64,000 nt of DNA from Pedobacter planticolens (GTDB lineage Bacteria > Bacteroidota > Bacteroidia > Sphingobacteriales > Sphingobacteriaceae). This document shows positions 25,213 through 33,400 of this stretch, piece by piece (position 1 is the stretch's first letter; every line of letters begins with the position of its first letter). The notes beneath the pieces were generated by a model, which was not told the DNA's origin, did no database searches, and saw only the letters and a list, made by a program, of their open reading frames with translations. The translations under genes were made by a program, and so were the position numbers. The stretch lies in NCBI RefSeq assembly GCF_014172375.1, contig NZ_WNXD01000002.1, positions 682,001 to 746,000 of the forward strand. The letters run 5' to 3'.

Positions 25213-25579
25213 CGTCGTCGTCTTTATCGGCCACTTTATCAAAGTATTTTCTGATAAACAAGCTTACCAAATATCTCTCTATAAACTTATCCTTAGCGAA
25301 ATAGAAGATGATGGCAAGCAAAAGATAAATAGCTGCAACACATCCAAAACCTCGGGTATGACTACCTAAAACATCAGAAAGATAAAGGGCAAGGGTAAAC
25401 GTGCCAAACAGAAAAGCTAGGATAAAACAAATTATTACAGCTCCGTTAGTAATTAAATCTGCAAATATTTTTGATCCTTTTTCTACTGCCGATAAACGAG
25501 TATATTCAATTCTTGTATCAATATATTCTTTAGCATCAAAAAATAGATCTTCAATATCTTTTTCCTTATTTTCTTCCAT
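25199..25579 (-). CDS. YqjE/phage-holin-3_6-like membrane protein
   Basis: A 126-residue protein with an N-terminal amphipathic helix (IEDLFFDAKEYIDTRIEYTRLSAVEKG), two transmembrane helices (about 45-68 and 77-97) and an acidic tail of Asp/Glu. This is the layout of the holin superfamily III/YqjE family, which in non-phage settings are envelope-stress membrane proteins, not lysis proteins. It lies between a YtxH protein and a hypothetical gene, as in many Bacteroidota. No lysis genes are near. Confidence 0.85.
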   Translation of the reverse strand: MEENKEKDIEDLFFDAKEYIDTRIEYTRLSAVEKGSKIFADLITNGAVIICFILAFLFGTFTLALYLSDVLGSHTRGFGCVAAIYLLLAIIFYFAKDKFIERYLVSLFIRKYFDKVADKDDDDEEK

Positions 25580-25603
25580 TATATGTTTTTGTAATTAAAT
25601 AGC

Positions 25604-25870
25604 TCAAACGTTTTCAACTTCCGAAGAATATTCATCTTCTACATCGCGAAGTTTGCTTTTAATAGAGCTTACTACTTTGTCTTTTAAACTATTTAGATTG
25701 TTAATTTCATCTGCTGCTTTATCTTTAATCGAATCGCCAAAATCTTTTAACGATTGACCTAATTTATCGCGAGTTTCGCTTCCTTTTTCTGGAGCAAACA
25801 ATAAACCTAATGCTGCACCCGCAGCTAAACCAGCTAATAGCCCTATTAATACTTTCGAATTATCATTCAT
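25604..25870 (-). CDS. YtxH-domain protein
   Basis: An 88-residue protein: one N-terminal transmembrane glycine-rich segment (VLIGLLAGLAAGAALGLLFAPEKG) followed by an amphipathic charged helix (KLGQSLKDFGDSIKDKAADE). GxxxGxxxGxLFAPxxG is the YtxH signature, shared with general-stress proteins. First gene of the three-gene envelope cluster. Confidence 0.92.
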   Translation of the reverse strand: MNDNSKVLIGLLAGLAAGAALGLLFAPEKGSETRDKLGQSLKDFGDSIKDKAADEINNLNSLKDKVVSSIKSKLRDVEDEYSSEVENV

Positions 25871-25947
25871 GATCTTTTAATTTTAATGTTTAACAATTAT
25901 TATTTCAAATATAGCATTGCTGATGTTATGCTATTGTTAATCTTATT

Positions 25948-27000
25948 TTATAACTCATCATGTTCATGAATTGTTTTAATTCTTTCCAATCTTTCTGACG
26001 CCATTGAACTGGTTTCATAGATTTTTATGAGCAAGAAAAAATAAGATAATAACAACGGTCCGAACACCAGCCCTAATATACCAAATAAAGGAATACCAAT
26101 AACTACGCCAATTACAGTAATTATTGGATGAATATTTCCAACTTTTTTTGCAATCATAAATCTGAGCACATTATCTATGTTGATAATCACCACAAATCCG
26201 AAAATTATCATCGCCCAGCCAGCAAAATTATTTCCATCTGCCAATTGCAATAATGCGGCGGGTACAAATATTACTGGTGGGCCTAAAACTGGAACAAGAG
26301 AAATAAAGGAGGTTACTACACCCCAAAAAAGTGGGTCTTTGTAGCCTAAAACATAAAATGATAAACTGACTAACGAACCTTGCACAATGGCTATAAATCC
26401 CTGTCCGACTACATTTGCATACGTTGTATTTCGCATTTCTTCGGCAAAACGGTACGCATTTTGTTCTCTAAACGGAGCGTATTTTACTAATGCTTTTTCA
26501 AAAGCTTCTCGTTCTACGAGCATAAAATAAAGCAAAAAATACATCAGTAATAATCCAAGTACAATATTAAATACACCTGAAATTAAGGATGGAAATAAAC
26601 CTGTTGCCCAGCTTCCAATGCTTTTCAGTCCATCTTCTATAATTTTCTCTACATTTCCATTAACAGGTAATAAGTGTTGAATTTTATACAGTAAATTCTT
26701 GAAATAAATTTGATCGTTATTTAGCTCAGTAATTTTATTAATAACCATGCTACTTAGTGCATAAAATGGAAGCACAAGAACAATTATAGAGATAAACAAT
26801 AGCAATATTGCAGTAAACCTACGATTCCAATTTTTCACCTCAGTTAAGTAAATATAACTTGGACGCAAAATAGTGTATAAGACAAGCGTACTTAACAAAG
26901 AACCGAAAATCCCCATTAGGGAATATGCTATTAAACACCCCAATGCTATGATAATAACAAGGTTGATATAGTTGCGCTGTTTATAGGTAAATAGAGACAT
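25948..27000 (-). CDS. AI-2E-family permease (PerM/YdiK type)
   Basis: A 350-residue membrane protein with about seven to eight transmembrane helices. The C-terminal half has GQGFIAIVQGSLVSLSFYVLG, SLVPVLGPPVIFVPAAL, NIDNVLRFMIAKKVGNIHP and GIPLFGILGLVFGPLLLSY, all typical of the AI-2E transporter family. Members include TqsA and Na+/H+ antiporters, so the substrate is open. Single gene downstream of the NtrC-type regulator, separated by about 90 bases. Confidence 0.9.
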   Translation of the reverse strand: MSLFTYKQRNYINLVIIIALGCLIAYSLMGIFGSLLSTLVLYTILRPSYIYLTEVKNWNRRFTAILLLFISIIVLVLPFYALSSMVINKITELNNDQIYFKNLLYKIQHLLPVNGNVEKIIEDGLKSIGSWATGLFPSLISGVFNIVLGLLLMYFLLYFMLVEREAFEKALVKYAPFREQNAYRFAEEMRNTTYANVVGQGFIAIVQGSLVSLSFYVLGYKDPLFWGVVTSFISLVPVLGPPVIFVPAALLQLADGNNFAGWAMIIFGFVVIINIDNVLRFMIAKKVGNIHPIITVIGVVIGIPLFGILGLVFGPLLLSYFFLLIKIYETSSMASERLERIKTIHEHDEL

Positions 27001-27088
27001 ACGGAGCTTTTAGATATATATTAATAATACACAAAAGCCTTCAAATTGTTTTAGTCAGTTTTGTTTTATTTAAGAGCTTAAAAACTGA

Positions 27089-28516
27089 TTATTCATTATC
27101 TGAATCTATTGCTTTCATTTTATTATAAAGCGTTTTGCGATCTATGTTTAAAATTTTTGCAGCTTTAGTTTTATTAAAATTCACCTCTCTCAGTACGTTC
27201 AAAATAGCTTCGTACTCAGCTTCTAGTGCAGCTTCTTTTAAGTTTCTAGGTTTACTCAAAATAGGTGTTCTTATAATAGAATTACCGACTGCATTTTCTA
27301 CTGAAGCTGCTTTTGCATAAGTAGAAATTTCTAGTGGCAATGCTTTTAATTGAATTTCTTGTGTTTCAGTAGATAAAGTAGCTCGCCTCACCACATTTTT
27401 AAGTTCGCGAACATTCCCTGGCCAATTATAAGTTAAAAAACACTCTTCAACTTCTGCAGAAAAACCTTGTATATTCCTATTTAATTCTTGATTAGCCAGC
27501 ACTAAAAACGTATGCGCAAATACCATAATATCTCGCCCTCTTTGACTTATCGGCGGTAAATGGATCGAAAATTCATTAAATCTGTGGTATAAATCTTCTC
27601 TAAACCTGCCTTTTTGAATAGATTCTCCTAAGTTTTCATTGGTTGCAACAATAATCCTCACATCTAAATCAATTTCTTTAGTGCTACCAATCCGTTTAAT
27701 CTTTCTTTCTTGTACTGTTCTTAATAAAGCTGCCTGAATATCATACGATAAATTTCCAACCTCATCTAAAAATAATGTGCCGCCATTTGCCATTTCAAAA
27801 TGACCAATTTTAGTGTATAAGGCTCCTGTAAAAGATCCTTTTTCGTGCCCAAAAAATTCACTTCCTGCTAATTCTTTGGTTAAAGAACCACAATCCATTG
27901 CAATAAATGGTTTGTCTTTTCTAGGGCTATTTAAATGGATAGTTTTAGCAACAGATTCCTTCCCTGTACCACTTTCGCCTGTTAAAATTACACTGTAAGA
28001 TGTTGGCGCAACCAGCATAATTTGCTTCATTAATTCTCTAGAAGCGCTACTTTGTCCAACTACAAATTCGCCAGTTTCTGCTTGAATCTGTTTAGATGCC
28101 TTATCCTTTTTATTTTCAGCGGTTTCAGATTCTGAATTATTTTCATTTAGAGCAATTTGAGTTTCAATTGCTTTATTAATGGTGTTTAAAATCTCATCCG
28201 GATAAAGCGGTTTCGTAATATAATCGTATGCACCTAATTTAATTAGTTCAACTGCTAGTTTAATATCAGAATAACCAGTAATAATAATTACACCAGTACT
28301 TGGGTAACTTTCTTTAATTTTAATTAGCATTTCTTTTCCGTCGGTATCCTCCAAACGGTAGTCACATAAAACCAAGTCAAAACTTTGTTTCGAAAGGTAA
28401 TCCATAGCAGAACTACCACTTGTAGTCGTTTCAACACTAAATGAATTTCTCGTTAAAAATTTTGATAACAATAATCCTATATTAACCTCATCATCAACTA
28501 TTAATATTTTCTTCAT
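27089..28516 (-). CDS. Sigma-54-dependent response regulator, NtrC type
   Basis: A 475-residue regulator with an N-terminal receiver (ILIVDDEVNI; phospho-Asp in LVLCDYRLED, about residue 52), an AAA+ domain (about 150-385) with Walker A GESGTGKE, GSFTGA (the sigma-54 contact loop, normally GAFTGA) and Walker B GTLFLDEV, and a C-terminal Fis-type helix-turn-helix (NKTKAAKILNIDRKTLYNKM). It activates transcription with sigma-54. No partner kinase is adjacent, so it is an orphan in this window. Confidence 0.96.
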   Translation of the reverse strand: MKKILIVDDEVNIGLLLSKFLTRNSFSVETTTSGSSAMDYLSKQSFDLVLCDYRLEDTDGKEMLIKIKESYPSTGVIIITGYSDIKLAVELIKLGAYDYITKPLYPDEILNTINKAIETQIALNENNSESETAENKKDKASKQIQAETGEFVVGQSSASRELMKQIMLVAPTSYSVILTGESGTGKESVAKTIHLNSPRKDKPFIAMDCGSLTKELAGSEFFGHEKGSFTGALYTKIGHFEMANGGTLFLDEVGNLSYDIQAALLRTVQERKIKRIGSTKEIDLDVRIIVATNENLGESIQKGRFREDLYHRFNEFSIHLPPISQRGRDIMVFAHTFLVLANQELNRNIQGFSAEVEECFLTYNWPGNVRELKNVVRRATLSTETQEIQLKALPLEISTYAKAASVENAVGNSIIRTPILSKPRNLKEAALEAEYEAILNVLREVNFNKTKAAKILNIDRKTLYNKMKAIDSDNE

Positions 28517-28626
28517 ACTTTCTATAAGTGGCTGGCAAATAATAGCTAAATATAAGAAATATTTGATATGGGAAATATTTTCTACACTATTTTTTCATGA
28601 AAATCATGCAAATTTTGTTAAAATAA

Positions 28627-28654
28627 AAAAGCATCAAAGAGTTTTGATGCTTTT
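28627..28654. terminator. Terminator near the OMP gene
   Basis: AAAAGCATCAAA/TTTGATGCTTTT, a 12-bp perfect stem with a short loop, flanked by A and T runs; it suits the minus-strand gene ending at 28677. Confidence 0.85.
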
Positions 28655-28676
28655 AAAGAAATTATTTTCGTCTTAG

Positions 28677-29222
28677 TTAAAAATCATAACCTAGTCTTAA
28701 ACCCATAAATCCACCACCCTCCAGACCTTCATATCTTACACCAATATCAAACCCACCAAAACGTGCACCAATAGATGGAGCATATGTAAAGCTTGAGCTG
28801 CTTACAAAACCATAGTTCGGAGTTGTACCACTAAAACTTTTAACAGTATAGGTTTTAGCGATGGTCATTCCTGCTTCGGCCATGCCATAAAAATTTTTTG
28901 AAAACATATAACGACCGCCCAATTTAATAGGAATAAAGATGGAAGCTTTGGTGTTAGCGGTTGCATTACTCAAACTTTTAGGAAAAAAAGCTATCCCTCC
29001 AGAAGTAAGTGTAGCATCAAAATTTTCGGCAACACCTTGACTAAATCTTAAGGTTAATCCAGCTCCTGCGTCATACGCTTTTAATCCGCCCGAAGGTAAT
29101 GCCCCCTCCAAGCCAATACCAAATCTAAAGCCATTTACGCCTCCTTTTGAGTCTTGTGCTTTTAAATTTACATTAACTAGCAACATTGCGCCAGCTAATA
29201 AAGTGAGTGCTAATTTTTTCAT
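28677..29222 (-). CDS. Outer-membrane beta-barrel protein
   Basis: A 181-residue exported protein (signal peptide 1-22, NLKA before QD). The mature part alternates strands and Gly-rich turns (FRFGIGLEGALPSGGLKAYDAGAGLTLRF, PIKLGGRYMFSKNFYGMAEAGM) and ends MGLRLGYDF; a C-terminal Phe after aromatic-alternating strands is the outer-membrane barrel insertion signal. It is a small OmpA/OprF-like barrel without a peptidoglycan domain. Function unknown. Single gene with its own terminator. Confidence 0.85.
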   Translation of the reverse strand: MKKLALTLLAGAMLLVNVNLKAQDSKGGVNGFRFGIGLEGALPSGGLKAYDAGAGLTLRFSQGVAENFDATLTSGGIAFFPKSLSNATANTKASIFIPIKLGGRYMFSKNFYGMAEAGMTIAKTYTVKSFSGTTPNYGFVSSSSFTYAPSIGARFGGFDIGVRYEGLEGGGFMGLRLGYDF

Positions 29223-29388
29223 GTTTGTTGGTTTTTAAGTTTATTATTTGTTTAAACAAATATTGCAACAAACACTACTCAATAAAATACCCTCGCACTG
29301 GTATATTTAACTACCCAACAGTACGCATAAAAACAAAACCCATTGATAATCAAACATCAACGGCTTTAAAAATTCTTATTTTGTGAAT

Positions 29389-30171
29389 TTACTCCCCTTT
29401 AAAAACTGCTTTCCTTTTCTCTAAAAATGCGCCTACTCCTTCTTTAAAATCTTCAGTCTGAAAACATTTTGCAAATTCTTCAATCTCTATGTCAAAGCCA
29501 TTTACATTATTTTTTAAGGATGAATTAACTGCCTTTATCGCACTTGCTATTGCTAATGGCGCTCTCTGTTTTATTTTATTTAAGATTTCTTCAGCTTTGC
29601 TTATCAGTTCTGCTTGTGGTACAACTTCATTTACCAAACCAATTCTGTATGCTTTTTCCGCAGTAATCATATCGGCAGTAGTAATCATTTCTATCGCTCT
29701 ACCTTTGCCAACCAATTGTGTTAACCGTTGAGTGCCGCCGTAGCCTGGTATCAAACCTAATGTTACTTCTGGTAAACCTAGTTTTGCGTTTTCACTCGCA
29801 ATGCGAATGTGACAAGCCATCGCCAATTCCAATCCTCCGCCAAGGGCGAAACCATTTATAGCGGCAACAACAGGTTTCGGACAATTTTCTATCGCATCAA
29901 AAACATTTGTTTGACCAACTTTCGCTAATTCTTTTCCTTCGGCTAAACTATAGTTTTGAAATTCAGAAATATCAGCACCAGCTACAAAAGCTTTTTCTCC
30001 AGCACCAGTAAGTAGCACGCCGCGAATTTCATCGCTCTGTGTAGCAAACTTAATTGCGTGTGCCAGTTCTGTTAACACTTCTTTATTTAATGCATTAAGT
30101 TTTTGCTCTCTATTTATGGTGATGTAAAAGATATTTTCTTTTACTTCTGCTATAATTTGCTGATAAACCAT
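29389..30171 (-). CDS. Enoyl-CoA hydratase (crotonase family)
   Basis: A 260-residue cytoplasmic enzyme that adds water to 2-enoyl-CoA. FVAGADISEF forms the oxyanion-hole part; both catalytic glutamates are present, in GGGLELAMACHIRIASENAK and in LPEVTLGLIPGYGGTQRL. It is a short-chain type as used in butanoate/fatty-acid or amino-acid degradation. Its gene follows the B12-binding protein by three bases, so acyl-CoA metabolism is shared. Confidence 0.93.
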   Translation of the reverse strand: MVYQQIIAEVKENIFYITINREQKLNALNKEVLTELAHAIKFATQSDEIRGVLLTGAGEKAFVAGADISEFQNYSLAEGKELAKVGQTNVFDAIENCPKPVVAAINGFALGGGLELAMACHIRIASENAKLGLPEVTLGLIPGYGGTQRLTQLVGKGRAIEMITTADMITAEKAYRIGLVNEVVPQAELISKAEEILNKIKQRAPLAIASAIKAVNSSLKNNVNGFDIEIEEFAKCFQTEDFKEGVGAFLEKRKAVFKGE

Positions 30172-30174
30172 TTC

Positions 30175-30594
30175 TTAAAAATTTCTGTTTGTAATCACCC
30201 AATTCTCTATGTATTCTACAATACTTGCCATCGGTGTTCCTGGCGGGAAAAGTTCGCCAACGCCTATTTCTTGCAGTTTTTTCATATCTCCTTCGGGAAT
30301 AATTCCTCCACCTGTTAACAAAACATCTGTTAGTTGTTTTTCTTTCATGATGGCGACAATTTTTGGAAAAACCGTCATGTGTGCCCCCGAAAGAATAGAA
30401 ATTCCAATTGCATCAACATCTTCTTGCAGCGCTGTATTTACCACCATTTCTGGCGTTTGGCGTAGACCAGTATAAATTACTTCCATCCCTGCATCTCGTA
30501 GTGAGGTTGCAATTACTTTTGCGCCACGATCGTGCCCATCTAAACCCACTTTTGCCACTAAAACCCTAATTGGTCTATTCAATGTTTTGTTCAT
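30175..30594 (-). CDS. Free-standing cobalamin-binding protein, methylmalonyl-CoA mutase C-terminal type
   Basis: A 139-residue B12-binding domain: [18 protein letters not shown] carries DxHxxG, whose His is the lower axial ligand of cobalamin; [12 protein letters not shown] and [15 protein letters not shown] complete the fold. Such single domains pair with a separate large subunit as in 2-hydroxyisobutyryl-CoA or isobutyryl-CoA mutases, or with MCM-like subunits. No large subunit is in the window. It is in an operon with an enoyl-CoA hydratase, so a branched-chain acyl-CoA route is likely. Confidence 0.93.
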   Translation of the reverse strand: MNKTLNRPIRVLVAKVGLDGHDRGAKVIATSLRDAGMEVIYTGLRQTPEMVVNTALQEDVDAIGISILSGAHMTVFPKIVAIMKEKQLTDVLLTGGGIIPEGDMKKLQEIGVGELFPPGTPMASIVEYIENWVITNRNF

Positions 30595-30686
30595 ATTTGA
30601 TACTAAAGTAGGATGTAAATGTAAATAAATTAGCCGTTTTATTAATCAAATCCTTAAAAACGACCTTAAAATACCCTTAATCTTCT

Positions 30687-30694
30687 TAACTTTG
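30687..30694 (+). promoter_or_regulatory. -7 promoter element TAACTTTG for glnS
   Basis: TAnnTTTG match 22 bases before ATG 30717. No good -33 box seen. Confidence 0.5.
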
Positions 30695-30716
30695 GCGTCT
30701 ATAATTTATAATTTTT

Positions 30717-32375
30717 ATGAGTGAAGAAAAATCATTGAACTTTATTGAAGAGCTAATAGAGAATGATTTAAGTAGTGGAAAAACGAAAACTTTGGTTACA
30801 CGTTTTCCGCCAGAGCCTAACGGATACCTACATATTGGCCATGCAAAAGCCATTTGCCTTAATTTTGGTTTAACCCAAAAATATGGTGGTTATACCAATT
30901 TGCGTTTTGATGATACTAATCCGGTTACGGAGAAAACAGAATATGTAAATAGCCAGCAAGAGGATATTCATTGGTTGGGTTTTGAGTGGAAAAACGAATT
31001 ATATGCGTCAGATTATTTTGATCAATTACATGGTTTTGCCATAAAACTGATTGAAAAAGGCTTGGCTTATGTAGATGAAAGCACAGCTGAAGAAATTGCA
31101 GAACAAAAAGGAACACCAACAGAACCAGGCAAAGAAAGTGCCTATAGAAATCGTAGCGTAGCTGAAAATTTAGCTTTGTTTGCGAGCATGAAAAACGGTG
31201 AATTTGAAGATGGTGCTTGCATATTACGTGCTAAAATTGATTTAGCAAGTTCTAATATGTTAATGCGTGATCCTATTATTTATCGCATTAAACATGCCCA
31301 TCACCATAGAACTGGAAATACTTGGTGCATTTACCCAATGTATGATTTTGCACATGGACAAAGTGATAGTATTGAAAATATCACCCACTCTATTTGTACG
31401 TTAGAATATGTTTCGCATCGTGAATTATACGATTGGTTTATCGAAAAACTAGAAATTTTTCCTTCTAAACAATATGAATTTGCTCGTTTAAATCTTACGT
31501 ATACGGTAATGAGTAAACGCAAATTAATGCAATTGGTAAACGATAATTTAGTTAGCGGATGGGATGACCCTCGAATGCCTACCATTAGTGGTTTGCGTAG
31601 AAGAGGTTATACGCCAGAAAGTATTAAAGAATTTTGTGAACGCATCGGCATTGCCAAAAGAGAAAACTTAATTGAATTGGGGTTGTTAGAATTTTGCATC
31701 CGCGAAGATTTGAATAAAAGTGCAAATCGTGTAATGGGCGTTTTAGATCCGATTAAATTAGTAATTACCAATTATCCGGCAGGAAAAGAAGAAATTTTAA
31801 TTGGCGAAAATAACCCAGAAGTTGAAGATAAAGGTGGAACGCGTGAAATTCCTTTTAGTAATGAATTGTGGATTGAGCGTGAAGATTTTATGGAAGAACC
31901 TGCTAAAAAATGGTTCCGATTAGCGCTTGGTGCAACTGTAAGATTAAAACATGCTTACATTGTAAAATGCGAAGATTTTAAGAAAGATGAAAACGGCAAT
32001 GTAACCGAAATTCAGTGTTCTTATATTCCAGAATCGAAAAGTGGAGAAGATACAAGTGGAATTAATGTAAAAGGAACTATCCATTGGGTGAGTGCAAAAC
32101 ATGCGCAAACTGCAGAAGTTCGTTTATATGATCGTTTATTCACGGTGGAATCGCCAGATAGCGAAGAAGGTGATTTTAAAGATTACTTAAATCCGGAAAG
32201 TATGGATGTGATTAAACAAGCTTACATTGAGCCTTATTTAGCAAATGCAGAAGAAGGTATAGGTTATCAATTTATCCGTAAAGGCTATTTCTGTGTAGAT
32301 AAAGATTCTAAACCTGGTCAATTAATTTTTAACAGAACAGTTTCGCTAAAAGAAGCTTGGAAACCTAAAGTGTAA
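30717..32375 (+). CDS. glnS: Glutaminyl-tRNA synthetase
   Basis: A 552-residue class I synthetase. The HIGH motif is in FPPEPNGYLHIGHAKA, the KMSKS region reads VMSKRKL, and the C-terminal anticodon-binding barrels (about 340-552) contain LVITNYPAGKEE and FRLALGATVRLKHAY. It is the GlnS type and not GltX (a separate gltX lies at 46.7 kb), so tRNA-Gln is charged directly and the amidotransferase route is unnecessary. GlnS in bacteria was acquired from eukaryotes. Confidence 0.97.
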   Translation: MSEEKSLNFIEELIENDLSSGKTKTLVTRFPPEPNGYLHIGHAKAICLNFGLTQKYGGYTNLRFDDTNPVTEKTEYVNSQQEDIHWLGFEWKNELYASDYFDQLHGFAIKLIEKGLAYVDESTAEEIAEQKGTPTEPGKESAYRNRSVAENLALFASMKNGEFEDGACILRAKIDLASSNMLMRDPIIYRIKHAHHHRTGNTWCIYPMYDFAHGQSDSIENITHSICTLEYVSHRELYDWFIEKLEIFPSKQYEFARLNLTYTVMSKRKLMQLVNDNLVSGWDDPRMPTISGLRRRGYTPESIKEFCERIGIAKRENLIELGLLEFCIREDLNKSANRVMGVLDPIKLVITNYPAGKEEILIGENNPEVEDKGGTREIPFSNELWIEREDFMEEPAKKWFRLALGATVRLKHAYIVKCEDFKKDENGNVTEIQCSYIPESKSGEDTSGINVKGTIHWVSAKHAQTAEVRLYDRLFTVESPDSEEGDFKDYLNPESMDVIKQAYIEPYLANAEEGIGYQFIRKGYFCVDKDSKPGQLIFNRTVSLKEAWKPKV

Positions 32376-32390
32376 TTGGCTTAAAACAGT

Positions 32391-32437
32391 AAGCCGCAGA
32401 TGCGCAGATTTTAAATTAATCTGCGCATCTGCGGCTT
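32391..32437. terminator. Long bidirectional hairpin
   Basis: Perfect 20-bp stem (32391-32410 with 32418-32437) around 7 bases, with T's on the + side, between convergent glnS and the amidase gene. The arms (AAGCCGCAGATGCGCAGATT) look like a dispersed AGATGCGCAGA-type repeat used as terminator. Confidence 0.9.
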
Positions 32438-32453
32438 TTCTTTTGACTTAAAC

Positions 32454-33287
32454 TTACATGTACTTTTTATACAAATTGTATAAAATCAATTTATCTGGTT
32501 CGGTTAATTTTGGTGTAATATCTGTACCAACAAAATGACGTTTAAAAGCGGTAATTGCTGCAGGTAAATTTCTTACGTCATATCCAATAATTCTTAGCGC
32601 AATTGTAGTATCAAAATCTGCTGGCGGTAGTTGCAAAACATCATCGTACCAATATCCAAATCCTTTTTTAGCTAATGTTTTCCAAGGAAAATTATTAGGA
32701 TCGGGTTTACGAGTTGGTGCAATGTCTGCGTGACCAATAAAATTAGCAGTAGGAATACTGTATTTCTTTTTTAATGTTGCTAATAACGAACAAAGGCTAT
32801 TAATTTGAGCATCTGTCCACACATCGGTTGTGCCGTTATTATCCATTTCTATCCCGATAGAGGAAGAATTTAAATCAGTATCATTTCCCCAACGCCCAAC
32901 ACCGGCATGTTGCGCTCTCAAATAATCATTTACCATATGATACACTTTCCCGTCTCTGCCAACCACATAATGTGCGCTAACAGCAGTTCTGGCAATGGTA
33001 AAAGTTTTTAAAGTTTGTGCAGTAGAATCTTGAGCAGTATGATGTATAATTACAAAATTAGGTTTACGAATACCCATGTTTACGGTACCCACAAAATATT
33101 GCTCATTGTTTAACGAATCAATAGTTTGACCTTCGGGCGGAGTGGCTTTAATTATTTTAGAAAAGCCTTTTGCCATATTTTTGTACACTTTATCTGTAGC
33201 AGCATATTTACTCGTGCTACAATTGGTTAACAACAATACGCAAGAAAGTAGTACAGCGCTTTTTAATGTTATTTTGTTTACTAACAT
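32454..33287 (-). CDS. Lipoprotein N-acetylmuramoyl-L-alanine amidase, Amidase_2
   Basis: A 277-residue lipoprotein (lipobox with Cys23 in LLTNCSTSK). The amidase-2/PGRP domain has FVIIHHTAQDS, SAHYVVGRDGKVYHMV, HAGVGRWGNDTDLNSSSIGIEMDNNG and FIGHADIAPTRKPDPN, with the zinc ligands in HH, HAG and GHADI. It cleaves the amide bond between MurNAc and the stem peptide, in cell-wall recycling or remodelling like AmiD of E. coli. C-terminal part (about 215-277) is unlike a peptidoglycan-binding domain. Single gene. Confidence 0.94.
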   Translation of the reverse strand: MLVNKITLKSAVLLSCVLLLTNCSTSKYAATDKVYKNMAKGFSKIIKATPPEGQTIDSLNNEQYFVGTVNMGIRKPNFVIIHHTAQDSTAQTLKTFTIARTAVSAHYVVGRDGKVYHMVNDYLRAQHAGVGRWGNDTDLNSSSIGIEMDNNGTTDVWTDAQINSLCSLLATLKKKYSIPTANFIGHADIAPTRKPDPNNFPWKTLAKKGFGYWYDDVLQLPPADFDTTIALRIIGYDVRNLPAAITAFKRHFVGTDITPKLTEPDKLILYNLYKKYM

Positions 33288-33400
33288 GATTTATATTTAG
33301 GAATAAGAAGTTGAGCATGCAATATATTAAAATTATACATGCTTATATTTTTTGCTAATTTAGTACATTGAAATAAAAGGAAAAACAATTTCGTAACCAA

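Noticed and set aside
25199..25579. Phage holin suggesting a prophage
   Set aside because: No other phage genes are near; the YtxH-YqjE context points to an envelope-stress cluster.
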